A stretch of DNA of 47,266 bases, taken from contig JAFSGW010000030.1 of assembly GCA_017440585.1 (NCBI GenBank), forward strand, positions 1 to 47,266. The letters run 5' to 3'. Shown piece by piece: positions 1-7,827 of this stretch. The position numbers and the translations under genes were made by a program. The stretch is from Clostridia bacterium (GTDB lineage Bacteria > Bacillota > Clostridia > UMGS1883). Under the pieces are notes generated by a model, which ran no database searches, had not been told where the DNA came from, and saw only the letters and a list, made by a program, of their open reading frames with translations. Numbering within the stretch: position 1 is the stretch's first letter; each line of letters opens with the position of its first letter.

Positions 1-38
1 AAAAGAAAACCCAAGTCCTACGGACCTGGGTTTTCTTT

Positions 39-39
<1 letters not shown>
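1..39 (-). terminator. Intrinsic terminator after tRNA-fMet
   Basis: An 18-pair stem (1-18 with 22-39) has a 3-base loop and ends in a T-rich run when read on the minus strand, immediately after the tRNA CCA end. The only imperfect position, 14 with 26, is A/C on the plus strand but a G-U wobble on the minus strand. That supports the minus strand as the functional orientation. Confidence 0.85.
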
Positions 40-116
<77 letters not shown>

Positions 117-146
117 ATATTTAACTGTTTTGCTGTCAGCTATATT

Positions 147-175
147 AATATAGCACAAAGTTTTCTGTTTGTCAA
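147..175 (-). promoter_or_regulatory. Sigma-A promoter of tRNA-fMet
   Basis: On the minus strand TTGACA (175-170) and TATATT (152-147) are separated by exactly 17 bases, about 30 bases upstream of the tRNA 5' end. This is a near-consensus housekeeping promoter. Apart from it, 117-246 shows nothing. Confidence 0.85.
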
Positions 176-246
176 CCCTTTTTTTATTTTCATTATAATT
201 CTATGCAAAAATAATTTGTTTATGCCTTCTTTTTTAGTTTTACTAT

Positions 247-280
247 AAAAAGAAGAGAGTCCTCCAACTCTCTTCTTTTT
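247..280 (-). terminator. Terminator of the phage-like gene cassette
   Basis: A perfect 14-pair stem (247-260 with 267-280) with a 6-base loop is flanked by A and T tracts. It sits directly after the stop codon of the 63-residue gene and closes the three-gene minus-strand cassette. Its symmetry means it could also work on the plus strand. Confidence 0.8.
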
Positions 281-282
281 GC

Positions 283-474
283 TTAAATTTCCGGGCACAC
301 AATATTTTCTTCCTCGTATTGTGCATCAATCTTAATCTGGATTTCAGCAAGGTCATCCTCTGTCAGAACGCCTTTTTCCATCCATGCCGCAGAATTAAGT
401 ATCACCTGATAGTCTGCCATTTTGCCAACAGCATTCAAAAGTCCCTTTTTGATAAAATTTCTTAAACTGAACAT
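283..474 (-). CDS. Small phage-type protein, 63 aa
   Basis: I do not recognise a named family with certainty. The acidic second half (WMEKGVLTEDDLAEI) resembles the short XkdX-like proteins that follow tail-fibre genes in Clostridia and Bacillus phages: a small amphipathic unit with a W-x-x-x-G turn. The ATG is preceded by GGGAGG at nine bases. It overlaps the TAA of the upstream fibre gene (TAATG), which implies translational coupling. It is the last gene of a three-gene cassette ending in a strong terminator. Function is inferred from position only. Confidence 0.6.
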   Translation of the reverse strand: MFSLRNFIKKGLLNAVGKMADYQVILNSAAWMEKGVLTEDDLAEIQIKIDAQYEEENIVCPEI

Positions 475-1814
475 TACACATTACCTCCCAATGAAATTAT
501 TGCATTACACATTTCTTCAAATGCCTTGTTTATATCTCTGTTATATTCGCACTCAAGCACAGCACCCTCTGTATCACTCATAAGTGTCATTTCCGATGAA
601 ATAAGCCCGTCAACTTTACCATCTTCGCCAACAAAATACTCAACCGGTTCGACATAAGGCACATAGCCCGTATCACCATATCCTGCTTCAACCTGCACGT
701 TGGAAAAGTTAACTGCTACTTCTCCGTCTTCGTAAACAGTCTGGCCTGCATTATTTTGCAAAACAAGTCTTATATATTTACCTTCTGTTAGTGTCATAGT
801 GAAACTTAAATGCCCGCTCTTCTCCGTGCTTTGAGAACTACCAAGCTTAGTGTAAGTCTTATCGCCGTATTCATAAGCATATATGCTGGCTTTAGAATAA
901 GTAGTCCCCACGTTTTCGTAGTCGCAGGATACTGTATATGTACCTGCCGACATCAATACATTATCTTTATCGGGATTACTCCAGCCATAGCTTTGTCCTG
1001 CATTTGCCCTGCCGTATGACAACGTAATAACTCCGTTTGTGGCCTTCCTCATTATATCACTCAGATTTTTACCATACCCTTTTACATGTACAGCCTCTCC
1101 CCTTACAACACATTTAACCGCATGCTTTAAAGGTGATATATCATCAAGCCTTACAACTGCACCTGCTTTTCTGCCCTTTAATACATTGGCAAAAAGCTCT
1201 GCCCCCCGTTCCTCGGAAATCTTTTTGCCCCATTCGTTCACCTTTTCTTCAGTAACTGAGTTGAGAATGGTTATGTTGTCATGTGAATGTGCTTTTTCAA
1301 CAACCGCCTGCTCATCTTCGGTGTGTCTTGTTATGTTATCGAGCTCAAAAAGAGCAAAATCATTGGGATTGCCCTTTTTGTTAACCCGAACCAGTGTATA
1401 TACTTTCCCTGCCTCAACAGCTTTCCAGGTTGCGTCACTCCCGAACATCAATGAAGGGTAATCAAAGCCTGCATCAAACCTGCCTGTATTTTCAATTTCT
1501 GCAAGGTTTATAACGCACCTCCAGCCAATATGGCAGTCCTCGGGCACAACAACATCTACACATGCCCCATTTCCTCTCACAACAAGCTCTCTTGTGTTCT
1601 TATTGAGGTAAATAACCCTGTCACTTTCAACCACAATCACATCACGTGCGTCATTTTCAACCTTTTCAAAGGCCTCTTTTGTCACGATGGTTTCAAGCCA
1701 TTCCTCTTCAGTGCCTGTAAAGCCATGCTTGCACGCCACCTCATATGCACTCAGCCCCTCCTTGCCGGTAAGTCCCCGAAGGGGCATTTCAATTGTTCCC
1801 GTCAATTCATTCAA
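474..1814 (-). CDS. Phage tail-fibre / baseplate-like protein, 446 aa
   Basis: The N-terminus carries the motif GLSAYEVACKHGFTGTEEEW (residues 20-39), a short module that recurs in phage tail-fibre and upper-baseplate proteins of Firmicutes phages, where it links the virion to receptor-binding domains. Residues 60-170 look like a beta-rich domain. Residues about 270-390 resemble a carbohydrate-binding jelly roll (a Trp/Tyr/Gly-rich stretch with LTEGKYIRLVLQNN). There is no signal peptide or membrane segment. The start is TTG, overlapping the end of the preceding gene, with a weak GGGCGG site. No head, portal, terminase or integrase gene lies nearby, so this is probably a phage remnant or a host-kept surface or tailocin-type part. 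Confidence 0.65.
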   Translation of the reverse strand: MNELTGTIEMPLRGLTGKEGLSAYEVACKHGFTGTEEEWLETIVTKEAFEKVENDARDVIVVESDRVIYLNKNTRELVVRGNGACVDVVVPEDCHIGWRCVINLAEIENTGRFDAGFDYPSLMFGSDATWKAVEAGKVYTLVRVNKKGNPNDFALFELDNITRHTEDEQAVVEKAHSHDNITILNSVTEEKVNEWGKKISEERGAELFANVLKGRKAGAVVRLDDISPLKHAVKCVVRGEAVHVKGYGKNLSDIMRKATNGVITLSYGRANAGQSYGWSNPDKDNVLMSAGTYTVSCDYENVGTTYSKASIYAYEYGDKTYTKLGSSQSTEKSGHLSFTMTLTEGKYIRLVLQNNAGQTVYEDGEVAVNFSNVQVEAGYGDTGYVPYVEPVEYFVGEDGKVDGLISSEMTLMSDTEGAVLECEYNRDINKAFEEMCNAIISLGGNV

Positions 1815-2160
1815 ATGTATGCACCGCCCTTTTCAATATATATTTTCCTTCAATCACGGTTTGCCGTTCACCGTTTCCGCATTTTATGAATACATCATAA
1901 AAATATGACCCCGAGCCTAGGTTTTCTGTATCCTTGCCCTCAAAAATTATTTCCGTCCCTGTTTTACAAAGAACGACAGGCTCGGATTTATACTTCTTTT
2001 CTTTTACCGAAAAAACCACTTCGTCGCCCTCCTCAGGTATAAATTCTGTGCCGTCACGGTTTTTAAGCTTTATCACAAAACAGCCTGAGTCGCCTTTTGT
2101 CATTGTAATATCGTTGTTTTTTATTTTAAAAATATTCCTCACTCCTTTCCCAATCAACAT
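1807..2160 (-). CDS. Phage baseplate-type protein, 117 aa
   Basis: This compact beta-rich protein has the arrangement DITMTKGDSGCFVIKL ... GDEVVFSVKEK ... GSYFYDVFIK, which resembles the N-terminal domain of BppU-like upper-baseplate proteins and small phage proteins encoded just before fibre genes. It overlaps the fibre gene by eight bases. The ATG at 2160 has no good ribosome site. An AAAGGAG lies inside the frame about 15 bases later, so the true start may be further in and non-canonical. It is the first gene of the cassette. Role inferred from architecture and neighbours. Confidence 0.55.
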   Translation of the reverse strand: MLIGKGVRNIFKIKNNDITMTKGDSGCFVIKLKNRDGTEFIPEEGDEVVFSVKEKKYKSEPVVLCKTGTEIIFEGKDTENLGSGSYFYDVFIKCGNGERQTVIEGKYILKRAVHTFE

Positions 2161-2194
2161 ATCATATATTTCAGTTTCATTTCATCTCTAATTT

Positions 2195-2229
2195 AAAAAG
2201 CGTGTCGACTTTTTCGACACGCTCTTTTT
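2195..2229 (-). terminator. GCGTGTCG-type terminator hairpin, copy 1
   Basis: A nine-pair stem GCGTGTCGA/TCGACACGC (2200-2208 with 2214-2222) with a CTTTT loop is flanked by AAAAA and T-rich tails. It follows the stop codon of the MATE gene on the minus strand and separates it from the phage cassette. The same stem recurs at 5276-5300 and 11519-11540. Confidence 0.8.
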
Positions 2230-3559
2230 ACATATAATTATATTTTTTTCGCATCGCTACAAAGAACACCACCGCCGCCACAGCACTGAATATTTCCGTC
2301 ATGGGGCTTGAAATCCATATTCCGTCAAGACCCCACACCATGGGAAGCAATAACACAAACAGCACCTGGAACACAACCGTTCTTAAAACGCTCAGCACAG
2401 CCGAAATAACGCCGTTATTAAGTGCCGTGAAGAAGCTTGAAGCAAATATATTAACACCGCACGCTAAAAACGCTCCTGAGAACAGCTTAAAGCCTCTTAC
2501 CGTCATATTGTAAAGTTCCATGTCATAGCCGACAAAAACCTTTGACAAGGCTCCTGAAAGCAAAAATGAGGCAATTGTCATCACAACACCGCTGGCTACC
2601 ATAACAATAAGGCTCTTTCTGAACACACCCTTAAGCTCATTTTCGTTCCCTGCACCGTAGTTATAGCTTATAATAGGTGCACTTCCTATGGCATAGCCAA
2701 TAAATATCGACACAAAAATGAACTGCAGATACATAATAACGCCAAATGCCGCAACGCCGTCATTGCCTGCAACCTCAATAAGCTTGAAGTTGTAAAGCAT
2801 GCTCACTAAACTCATGGAAACGTTACCTAAAAGCTCACTCATACCATTTGAGCATGTTTTAATAAGCACTTTAGGATAAACCCTTGTTCTTGTAAGCTTA
2901 AGTGCACTTTTATTGGGAAATGCAAAATACAAAAAGGGCACAATACCGCCCACACACTGGCTTATTGCCGTAGCCCATGCCGCACCCGTGAGCCCGAAAG
3001 GTAAAACGCCTACAAGTAAATAGTCCAGCACAATATTTGTAACCCCTGCCGCCACAGTCACAAATAGACCAAGCTGAGGCTTTTCCGCACTTACAAAAAA
3101 GCTCTGAAAAATGTTCTGCAGCATAAATGCAGGCAATGCAAAAAGTATAATCCTGCCGTATATCACACAGTAGTCAACCATTATGCCCTCTGCACCTAAA
3201 AGCTGTGCCATTGGCTTTAAAAGTGCGATGCCCGCTATTGCAATGATTGTACCAAATAAAATTGTTGCATAAACAAGGAACGAAAAATATTCCTTCGCTT
3301 TTTTACTGTCGCCCTCACCTAAAGTTTTTGCCACAATGGCAGTACCGCCCGTGCCTATCATAAAGCCCACGGCACCTAAAACCATTATAAAAGGGTAAAT
3401 TAAATTTACTGCCGTGAAAGCTTCCTTACCCGCAAAGTTTGACACAAAAAGCCCGTCCACAACACCATATATGGAGGTAAAAACCATCATCACAATGCTG
3501 GGGAAAACAAATTTAAAAAGTCTTCTCAGGGTAAAATGATCCGATAACTTAATAGCCAT
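2228..3559 (-). CDS. MATE family multidrug/cation exporter, 443 aa
   Basis: This integral membrane protein has about twelve hydrophobic segments. Two homologous halves are visible, each beginning with a P-x-I/V-M/V element (FPSIVMMVFTSIYGVVDGLF near residue 17; the second half starts near residue 230). VSNFAGKEAFTAVNLIYPF is typical of the MATE (NorM/MepA/DinF) superfamily, which exports organic cations or drugs in exchange for Na+ or H+. The length is normal. The ATG (3559) sits behind GGAGAAATTT and overlaps the 3' end of the NAD(P)HX repair gene by 11 bases, so the two are co-translated. The substrate cannot be read from the sequence. Confidence 0.9.
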   Translation of the reverse strand: MAIKLSDHFTLRRLFKFVFPSIVMMVFTSIYGVVDGLFVSNFAGKEAFTAVNLIYPFIMVLGAVGFMIGTGGTAIVAKTLGEGDSKKAKEYFSFLVYATILFGTIIAIAGIALLKPMAQLLGAEGIMVDYCVIYGRIILFALPAFMLQNIFQSFFVSAEKPQLGLFVTVAAGVTNIVLDYLLVGVLPFGLTGAAWATAISQCVGGIVPFLYFAFPNKSALKLTRTRVYPKVLIKTCSNGMSELLGNVSMSLVSMLYNFKLIEVAGNDGVAAFGVIMYLQFIFVSIFIGYAIGSAPIISYNYGAGNENELKGVFRKSLIVMVASGVVMTIASFLLSGALSKVFVGYDMELYNMTVRGFKLFSGAFLACGVNIFASSFFTALNNGVISAVLSVLRTVVFQVLFVLLLPMVWGLDGIWISSPMTEIFSAVAAVVFFVAMRKKYNYM

Positions 3560-5003
3560 AAATTTCTCCTGTTACTTTTCCTATGTTTCTTACAGTATCG
3601 CTTGCTGTCATGCTGAGGGCGTTGACCTCCCTCTGTGCTTCCTCACCTGCACGGGCAGCAATGTATGCCCCCAAACTTACGCTCTTAATATCAAATTCCA
3701 TATATCCGCCAATACCGCAAAGTATGCCGGAAAGTACATCGCCGCTTCCTGCCGTTGCCATACCGGGGCAACCACGGTTTATAAAATAAACCTCATCCCC
3801 GTCAGTAACAGCGGTTGCAGTGCCCTTTAAAAGCACCACTACTCCGTACTCCTTTGCAAATTCTTTTGCCTTTATAAAGTCAACTTCCTTCATATCAATC
3901 TTTGCAAGGCGTGAAAACTCTTTCACATGAGGGGTAAGACAAACATTGCATTTTGTTCTCTTTAAAATATCCAAATCCATATTGGAAAGAGTGTTGAGTC
4001 CGTCTGCATCTATAACCACATTAATGGCATAGCTTTCAAGAATATATTTAAGTACTTCTTCGTATTCTTTCCCCTTGCCCCAGCCCATGCCTATGGCAAG
4101 GCATTTTATGCCACCTAAAGCCTCGTCTGTTTTTTCTTTATCAAAGCCCCCGGGCATTTTAAAAAGGGTGCTTTCAAGTAAATAGGGTGCCACAAAGGGT
4201 GCAATATTTTCTTTCACAATAAGCCTCGTAACTCCACACCCACTCTTCAGTGCTGATAAGCTCAAATTACCAAGCTTCACCGCCCCTGCATACTCCTCAC
4301 AGCCACCCCATATGGCAGTATAACCGTAGGTGCCCTTGTGTGAGAAGCTCTTCCTTTCGGGGAGCATGCCGTAAAAATCCTCTTTGTCCAAAAGATAGTA
4401 TTTTTCGCCCACAATATCAATGCCTATAGGGCAGTTTATAAGCTTTTTTATTTTATCCTTCGCTTCATTCAGTATAAGCCCCGTTTTTATCGTGCCGATG
4501 GAAACTGTCATGTCACTTATAACGCTGTAGCCCGTTCCCGTGTCACCGTTTAACCCCGAGGGTATATCCACGCTTATAACATATTTTCCGCTTCCGTTTA
4601 TCTTGTCAATAATATCTTTAACAATCCCCGTCACTTCGCCACGAAAGCCCGTGCCGAAAATGCAGTCAACAATTGTGTCAAAGCCCTCAAAGCTTATGTT
4701 TTCATCTATAAAAGAGTACTTCACGCCCTTTTTTATGCACTCGTCAAAGTAAAACCTTCCATCTGAAGAAAATTTATCCCACAGCAAAAAAAGGTGACAT
4801 TCTTCACCTAAAAGAGACGCCAATACATACCCGTCTCCTGCATTGTTGCCTCCTCCGCAGATAATGGCGGTCTTCCCTTTCCAATTGTAGGCATTATACA
4901 CCGCCTCTCCTGCCCTTTTCATAAGAGTGAGGGAGTCTGTTTTATTTTTAATTGTAGCCTCGTCGCTTTCACGCATCACTTTAACACTTACAACTTCCTG
5001 CAT
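3549..5003 (-). CDS. nnr: Bifunctional NAD(P)H-hydrate epimerase / ADP-dependent dehydratase
   Basis: The enzyme repairs damaged NADH and NADPH. The N-terminal YjeF domain epimerises R/S-NAD(P)HX (nucleotide-binding ICGGGNNAGDGYVLASLL near residue 49). The C-terminal ribokinase-like domain dehydrates S-NAD(P)HX at the expense of ADP (GCPGMATAGSGDVLSGILCG near residue 415, the family G-SGD active-site loop). At 484 residues it is a normal-length fusion. ATG 5003 is preferred because AGGTG lies six bases upstream. The longer GTG start at 5012 would lie inside that ribosome site. The gene overlaps the MATE gene downstream. A terminator at 5044-5070 isolates it from the hairpin block upstream. 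Confidence 0.92.
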   Translation of the reverse strand: MQEVVSVKVMRESDEATIKNKTDSLTLMKRAGEAVYNAYNWKGKTAIICGGGNNAGDGYVLASLLGEECHLFLLWDKFSSDGRFYFDECIKKGVKYSFIDENISFEGFDTIVDCIFGTGFRGEVTGIVKDIIDKINGSGKYVISVDIPSGLNGDTGTGYSVISDMTVSIGTIKTGLILNEAKDKIKKLINCPIGIDIVGEKYYLLDKEDFYGMLPERKSFSHKGTYGYTAIWGGCEEYAGAVKLGNLSLSALKSGCGVTRLIVKENIAPFVAPYLLESTLFKMPGGFDKEKTDEALGGIKCLAIGMGWGKGKEYEEVLKYILESYAINVVIDADGLNTLSNMDLDILKRTKCNVCLTPHVKEFSRLAKIDMKEVDFIKAKEFAKEYGVVVLLKGTATAVTDGDEVYFINRGCPGMATAGSGDVLSGILCGIGGYMEFDIKSVSLGAYIAARAGEEAQREVNALSMTASDTVRNIGKVTGEIYGY

Positions 5004-5039
5004 ATAAATCACCTATCGCCATTGTAACACTATCCCCAC

Positions 5040-5070
5040 AAAAAAACAAGAGCCCGAAGGCTCCTTGTTT
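5040..5070 (-). terminator. UUCG-loop terminator upstream of nnr
   Basis: On the minus strand the stem AAACAAG...AGCC closes on a C(UUCG)G tetraloop (5044-5054 with 5059-5070, one bulged base) and is followed by seven T residues. It lies upstream of nnr, so it must end transcripts arriving from the hairpin block or from the 5334-6404 gene. A near copy is at 5301-5330. Confidence 0.8.
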
Positions 5071-5091
5071 CAGACTATCGATAAACCTAAA

Positions 5092-5222
5092 CTTTCGCAC
5101 TAATGCGAAGGGTTCGGGGAAGAAGGTTCCCCGAATAAAATCGGAGGGGCAATCGCATTGCTCCTCCGAAAGTGCCGATTTTAGGGGGCTCGCAAGCCCC
5201 TTGCACGATAAATCGGCACTTT
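5092..5222. repeat. Cluster of four contiguous inverted repeats
   Basis: No gene fits in 5004-5333. This part holds four back-to-back hairpins: 5093-5098/5105-5110; 5113-5121/5127-5135 (nine pairs); 5141-5152/5158-5169 (twelve pairs, one wobble); and 5169-5181/5210-5222 (thirteen perfect pairs) enclosing a smaller hairpin 5184-5190/5195-5201. Another, 5241-5255/5261-5275, follows. Together with the terminators on both sides, nearly every base pairs. It could be a structured RNA, a small mobile or REP-like element, or stacked terminator debris. Confidence 0.7.
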
Positions 5223-5275
5223 TTTCCTCAAAATAACATTAACAAAAAATATTGCTCTCTGCAAGATTTTTTGTT

Positions 5276-5330
5276 GCGTGTCGACTTTTTTTCGACACGC
5301 TTAAACAAAAGCCCGAAGGCTCCTGTTTAA
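5276..5330 (-). terminator. Tandem terminators after the 5334-6404 gene
   Basis: Two hairpins abut. The first, 5301-5330, directly follows the stop codon and has a UUCG tetraloop like the one at 5044-5070. The second, 5276-5284/5292-5300, is a second copy of the GCGTGTCGA stem seen at 2200-2222, with a longer T loop. Confidence 0.75.
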
Positions 5331-5333
5331 ATC

Positions 5334-6404
5334 TTATTCTACTATAAGCCACTTGCCGTCTGTCACCTTTAATCTGACATCAAGCTTCTCTTCCTCAGCC
5401 TTGGGAAGCATCTTAATGCTTGTTTCAATAGCACCGCTTAAGTATTCAATCATCTTGATTGTAACTTCAATTGTCAATTCAGCCTCAGCCTCTTCAGTAA
5501 GATATTCCAGCTCTTCAAGAGAAATACCCTGCTCTTCCATTACTTTAAGCATAAGAACCATCATAAGCTGTTCATTTACCAGAGATGTTGTATCAAGGGC
5601 TTCAAAATCAGGTGAAGACAAATTAACGTGTATTATAACCTCTGTTTCGCTTACAGCCTCTGTAGCATCAACTGTGAGCACCATGCTCTTAAGGAAAGTA
5701 TCTACAACCTTGGCTGTTGCAGCTTCCAGTTTTTCTCTCTGTGCAGGTGTGAATGCACTGAAATCAAGCTCTTCTCCCCAGAGAGATTCGCCCATAACCG
5801 CCTCAATATCTGTCAGTCCTTCAATTTCTACACCCTCTGCACAGTATGACCTTACCTTTTCAAATTCGCCTGCAGTAAGTGCAGCCCACATGTCGAGCAC
5901 AACCTGCTCTGCAGCGGCATAATCAAGGGGCTTTTCTTCCTTAACCGTTGTAATAATAACAGTTCTTGTTTCGCCCTGCCATTCAACCTTACAGCCGAAA
6001 GCTTCCGCAACGGCACGAACGGGTACCATTGTTCTGGAGTTCATTATGCATGCAGGCACGTCAAGGGTTTTCACTTCACCGTTTACCGTCATTTCCTTTG
6101 AATCAACAGCAAGGGAAACCGTAACGTTGCCCTTAACGCTTGTAACGCTTCTTGATTCACCGTTCCACTCAACAGTAGCACCCAAAGCTTCAAAAACGCT
6201 TCTTAAGGGCACAAGTGTTCTGCCCTCAACAATAACGGGCATCTGACCGTATGCCATGCAGTCAACTGCTACTGTGTCAACCGTAATTGTGATAGCATCC
6301 TTCGCATCCATCTGTGCCATAGGCATGCCCTCTGCCAGTGTGGGCACAACACAAACAGAAAGCATAATGCACATTGCCAGTACAATACTTAAAATTCTTC
6401 TCAT
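5334..6404 (-). CDS. Secreted copper-amine-oxidase N-terminal domain protein, 356 aa
   Basis: A signal peptide is visible at residues 1-24 (RR, then a hydrophobic core, then an ALA-type TLAEG cut). Residues 35-150 carry the two-part copper-amine-oxidase N-terminal (stalk) domain with its hallmarks GRTLVPLRSVFEALGATVEW and SRTMVPVRAVAEAFGCKVEW. In Clostridia this is a non-catalytic extracellular module. The remainder (160-356) is an acidic helical region ending in a beta-rich segment (VRLKVTDGKWLIVE) resembling DUF3887 or NTF2-like tails. No catalytic residues are evident. It probably acts on or outside the membrane. A promoter and a 13-bp inverted repeat surround its ribosome site, and two terminators follow it, so it is a monocistronic, possibly regulated, unit. 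Confidence 0.8.
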   Translation of the reverse strand: MRRILSIVLAMCIMLSVCVVPTLAEGMPMAQMDAKDAITITVDTVAVDCMAYGQMPVIVEGRTLVPLRSVFEALGATVEWNGESRSVTSVKGNVTVSLAVDSKEMTVNGEVKTLDVPACIMNSRTMVPVRAVAEAFGCKVEWQGETRTVIITTVKEEKPLDYAAAEQVVLDMWAALTAGEFEKVRSYCAEGVEIEGLTDIEAVMGESLWGEELDFSAFTPAQREKLEAATAKVVDTFLKSMVLTVDATEAVSETEVIIHVNLSSPDFEALDTTSLVNEQLMMVLMLKVMEEQGISLEELEYLTEEAEAELTIEVTIKMIEYLSGAIETSIKMLPKAEEEKLDVRLKVTDGKWLIVE

Positions 6405-6441
6405 AATTAATTATCCTCCCAAAAGTATGATAATTAATTAT
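6403..6441 (-). promoter_or_regulatory. 13-bp perfect inverted repeat around the ribosome site
   Basis: The arms 6403-6415 and 6429-6441 are exact reverse complements (ATAATTAATTATC type). The GGGAGG ribosome site is in the loop and the ATG is in the downstream arm. The upstream arm overlaps the -10 box of the promoter at 6437-6465. It could be an operator for a repressor or, in read-through RNA, a hairpin hiding the start codon. Confidence 0.6.
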
Positions 6442-6465
6442 ACCACCTATTTTCTTTGGTTGCAA
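6437..6465 (-). promoter_or_regulatory. Sigma-A-like promoter for the 5334-6404 gene
   Basis: On the minus strand TTGCAA (6465-6460) and TATAAT (6442-6437) are spaced 17 bases apart. The -35 box lies inside the last codons of the upstream FAD/Rieske gene. Confidence 0.65.
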
Positions 6466-7772
6466 CACCCATTCGTGCCAATATTATGCATTGCAGGGTT
6501 GTCTATAACCTCTCCCGTCTCACTAAAGCGAGACCCGTGGCAGGGGCAGTCCCAGGTGTGCTCATACCTGTTCCACTTTAATGCACAGCCTAAATGTGAG
6601 CATCTTCGGGTAGTGGGGGTAAGAAGGTTAACTGTGCTCTCAATGCCGTTTATCAAAAGCTGCGGATGCAGTATTTTCCTCTGTGGCAAAAAAAGAGGCT
6701 CGTACTCGTTTTCCTTTCCCAAAACCATGTCTGAAAGCAGCCTTGCCGCCACCATGGAATTGCTCATGCCCCACTTGTTAAACCCCGTTGCCACATATAA
6801 ATCAGGCGTGTTTTTTGAATATTTCCCTATATAGGGCACCTTGTCAAGGCTCATGCAGTCTTGTGCCGCCCACTCATACTTAAGCTTTGCCAAAGGATAG
6901 CAATTTCGGGCAAACTCTTCCGCCTCACTCCAGGCGGTGCCCTTTTTCCCCGTGCGGTGACCGCCACCGCCGATAAGCATAAGGTTTTTATAGCTTCTGA
7001 AGCTCATGCCCTTCATGTCCTCGTCCACATACATTCCCGAAAGAGTGGGCACATTTTCAAAAGCGGCAACATAGCTTCTGTGCTGATAAAGCTTTAAAAA
7101 ATAGCTTCCGTGCTTATTAAGGAAGGGAAAATGTGTGCACACAATTATTTTTTCTGTCTGTATTCTGCCCATATCCGTAACTGCCGCTCCGTTTTCAATG
7201 CCGTAAGCAAAGGTGTTTTCAAAAATATTTAAATCCTTTGCAATTTCCTTAATAAACATCAATGGGTTAAACTGTGCCTGACCTGGAGCCTTAACCGCTC
7301 CTTTTATTTCAAAGGGAAGCTCCGTTTTTTCACAAAATTCGCATTCTCCCCCCAGTGCTTCAATGCACCGCACTTCTCTTTCAATCAGCACACGGCTTTT
7401 TCTGCTGTAGGTATATGCATCCTTTATTTCAAATTCACATTCAATATTTTCGCAAAGCTTTTTGTACTCCTCCATTGCCTCCATATTTGCCTTTAAATAC
7501 ATCTGTGCCTTTTCTTTCCCGTAGGTTAACAAAAGGTCTGAATATATCAGCGAATGAAGGTATGTTATCTTCCCCGTCGTATTCTCCGTTATGCCCCCTG
7601 CAATGTGCCCTCCTTCAACCACCACGCAGTCAATCCCCTTATTTTTAAGGTAATAAGCACAAAGTATTCCGCACAAGCCTCCGCCGATGATAAGAACCTC
7701 GCACCTTTTGTCCCCCTCCAAATTATTGAATGAAGGCATTTTAACCTCGTCTGTCCATACCGATTTTTTCAT
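6447..7772 (-). CDS. FAD-dependent oxidoreductase with C-terminal Rieske [2Fe-2S] domain, 441 aa
   Basis: The N-terminal DAO-type fold has a dinucleotide-binding GGGLCG near residue 30 and an FAD-motif downstream. The C-terminus carries a Rieske cluster site, CSH at 391-393 and CPCH at 409-412. This fusion matches the YhfW-type 'glycine/D-amino-acid oxidase plus Rieske' proteins. The substrate is unknown for the family. A cytoplasmic location is likely because there is no signal peptide. The start at 7772 is chosen because AAAGGAGC precedes that ATG. A longer in-frame start at 7823 would translate the terminator of spoIVA. The Rieske cluster presumably passes electrons from the flavin. It lies downstream of spoIVA but is separated from it by a terminator. 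Confidence 0.88.
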   Translation of the reverse strand: MKKSVWTDEVKMPSFNNLEGDKRCEVLIIGGGLCGILCAYYLKNKGIDCVVVEGGHIAGGITENTTGKITYLHSLIYSDLLLTYGKEKAQMYLKANMEAMEEYKKLCENIECEFEIKDAYTYSRKSRVLIEREVRCIEALGGECEFCEKTELPFEIKGAVKAPGQAQFNPLMFIKEIAKDLNIFENTFAYGIENGAAVTDMGRIQTEKIIVCTHFPFLNKHGSYFLKLYQHRSYVAAFENVPTLSGMYVDEDMKGMSFRSYKNLMLIGGGGHRTGKKGTAWSEAEEFARNCYPLAKLKYEWAAQDCMSLDKVPYIGKYSKNTPDLYVATGFNKWGMSNSMVAARLLSDMVLGKENEYEPLFLPQRKILHPQLLINGIESTVNLLTPTTRRCSHLGCALKWNRYEHTWDCPCHGSRFSETGEVIDNPAMHNIGTNGCCNQRK

Positions 7773-7790
7773 AAAAAGCTCCTTTACATA

Positions 7791-7819
7791 AAAAAATAAC
7801 CGCCATGCGGTTATTTTTT
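7791..7819 (-). terminator. Terminator of spoIVA
   Basis: A thirteen-pair stem (7791-7803 with 7807-7819) has a 3-base loop and A/T tracts on both sides. It lies just after the spoIVA stop codon and before the ribosome site of the oxidoreductase. Confidence 0.8.
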
Positions 7820-7827
7820 TCAAAAGC

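Noticed and set aside
5353-5922. 189-codon plus-strand frame opposite the stalk-domain gene
   Set aside because: Its Ser-rich sequence mirrors the acidic, low-complexity region on the minus strand, and there is no ribosome site or homology pattern.
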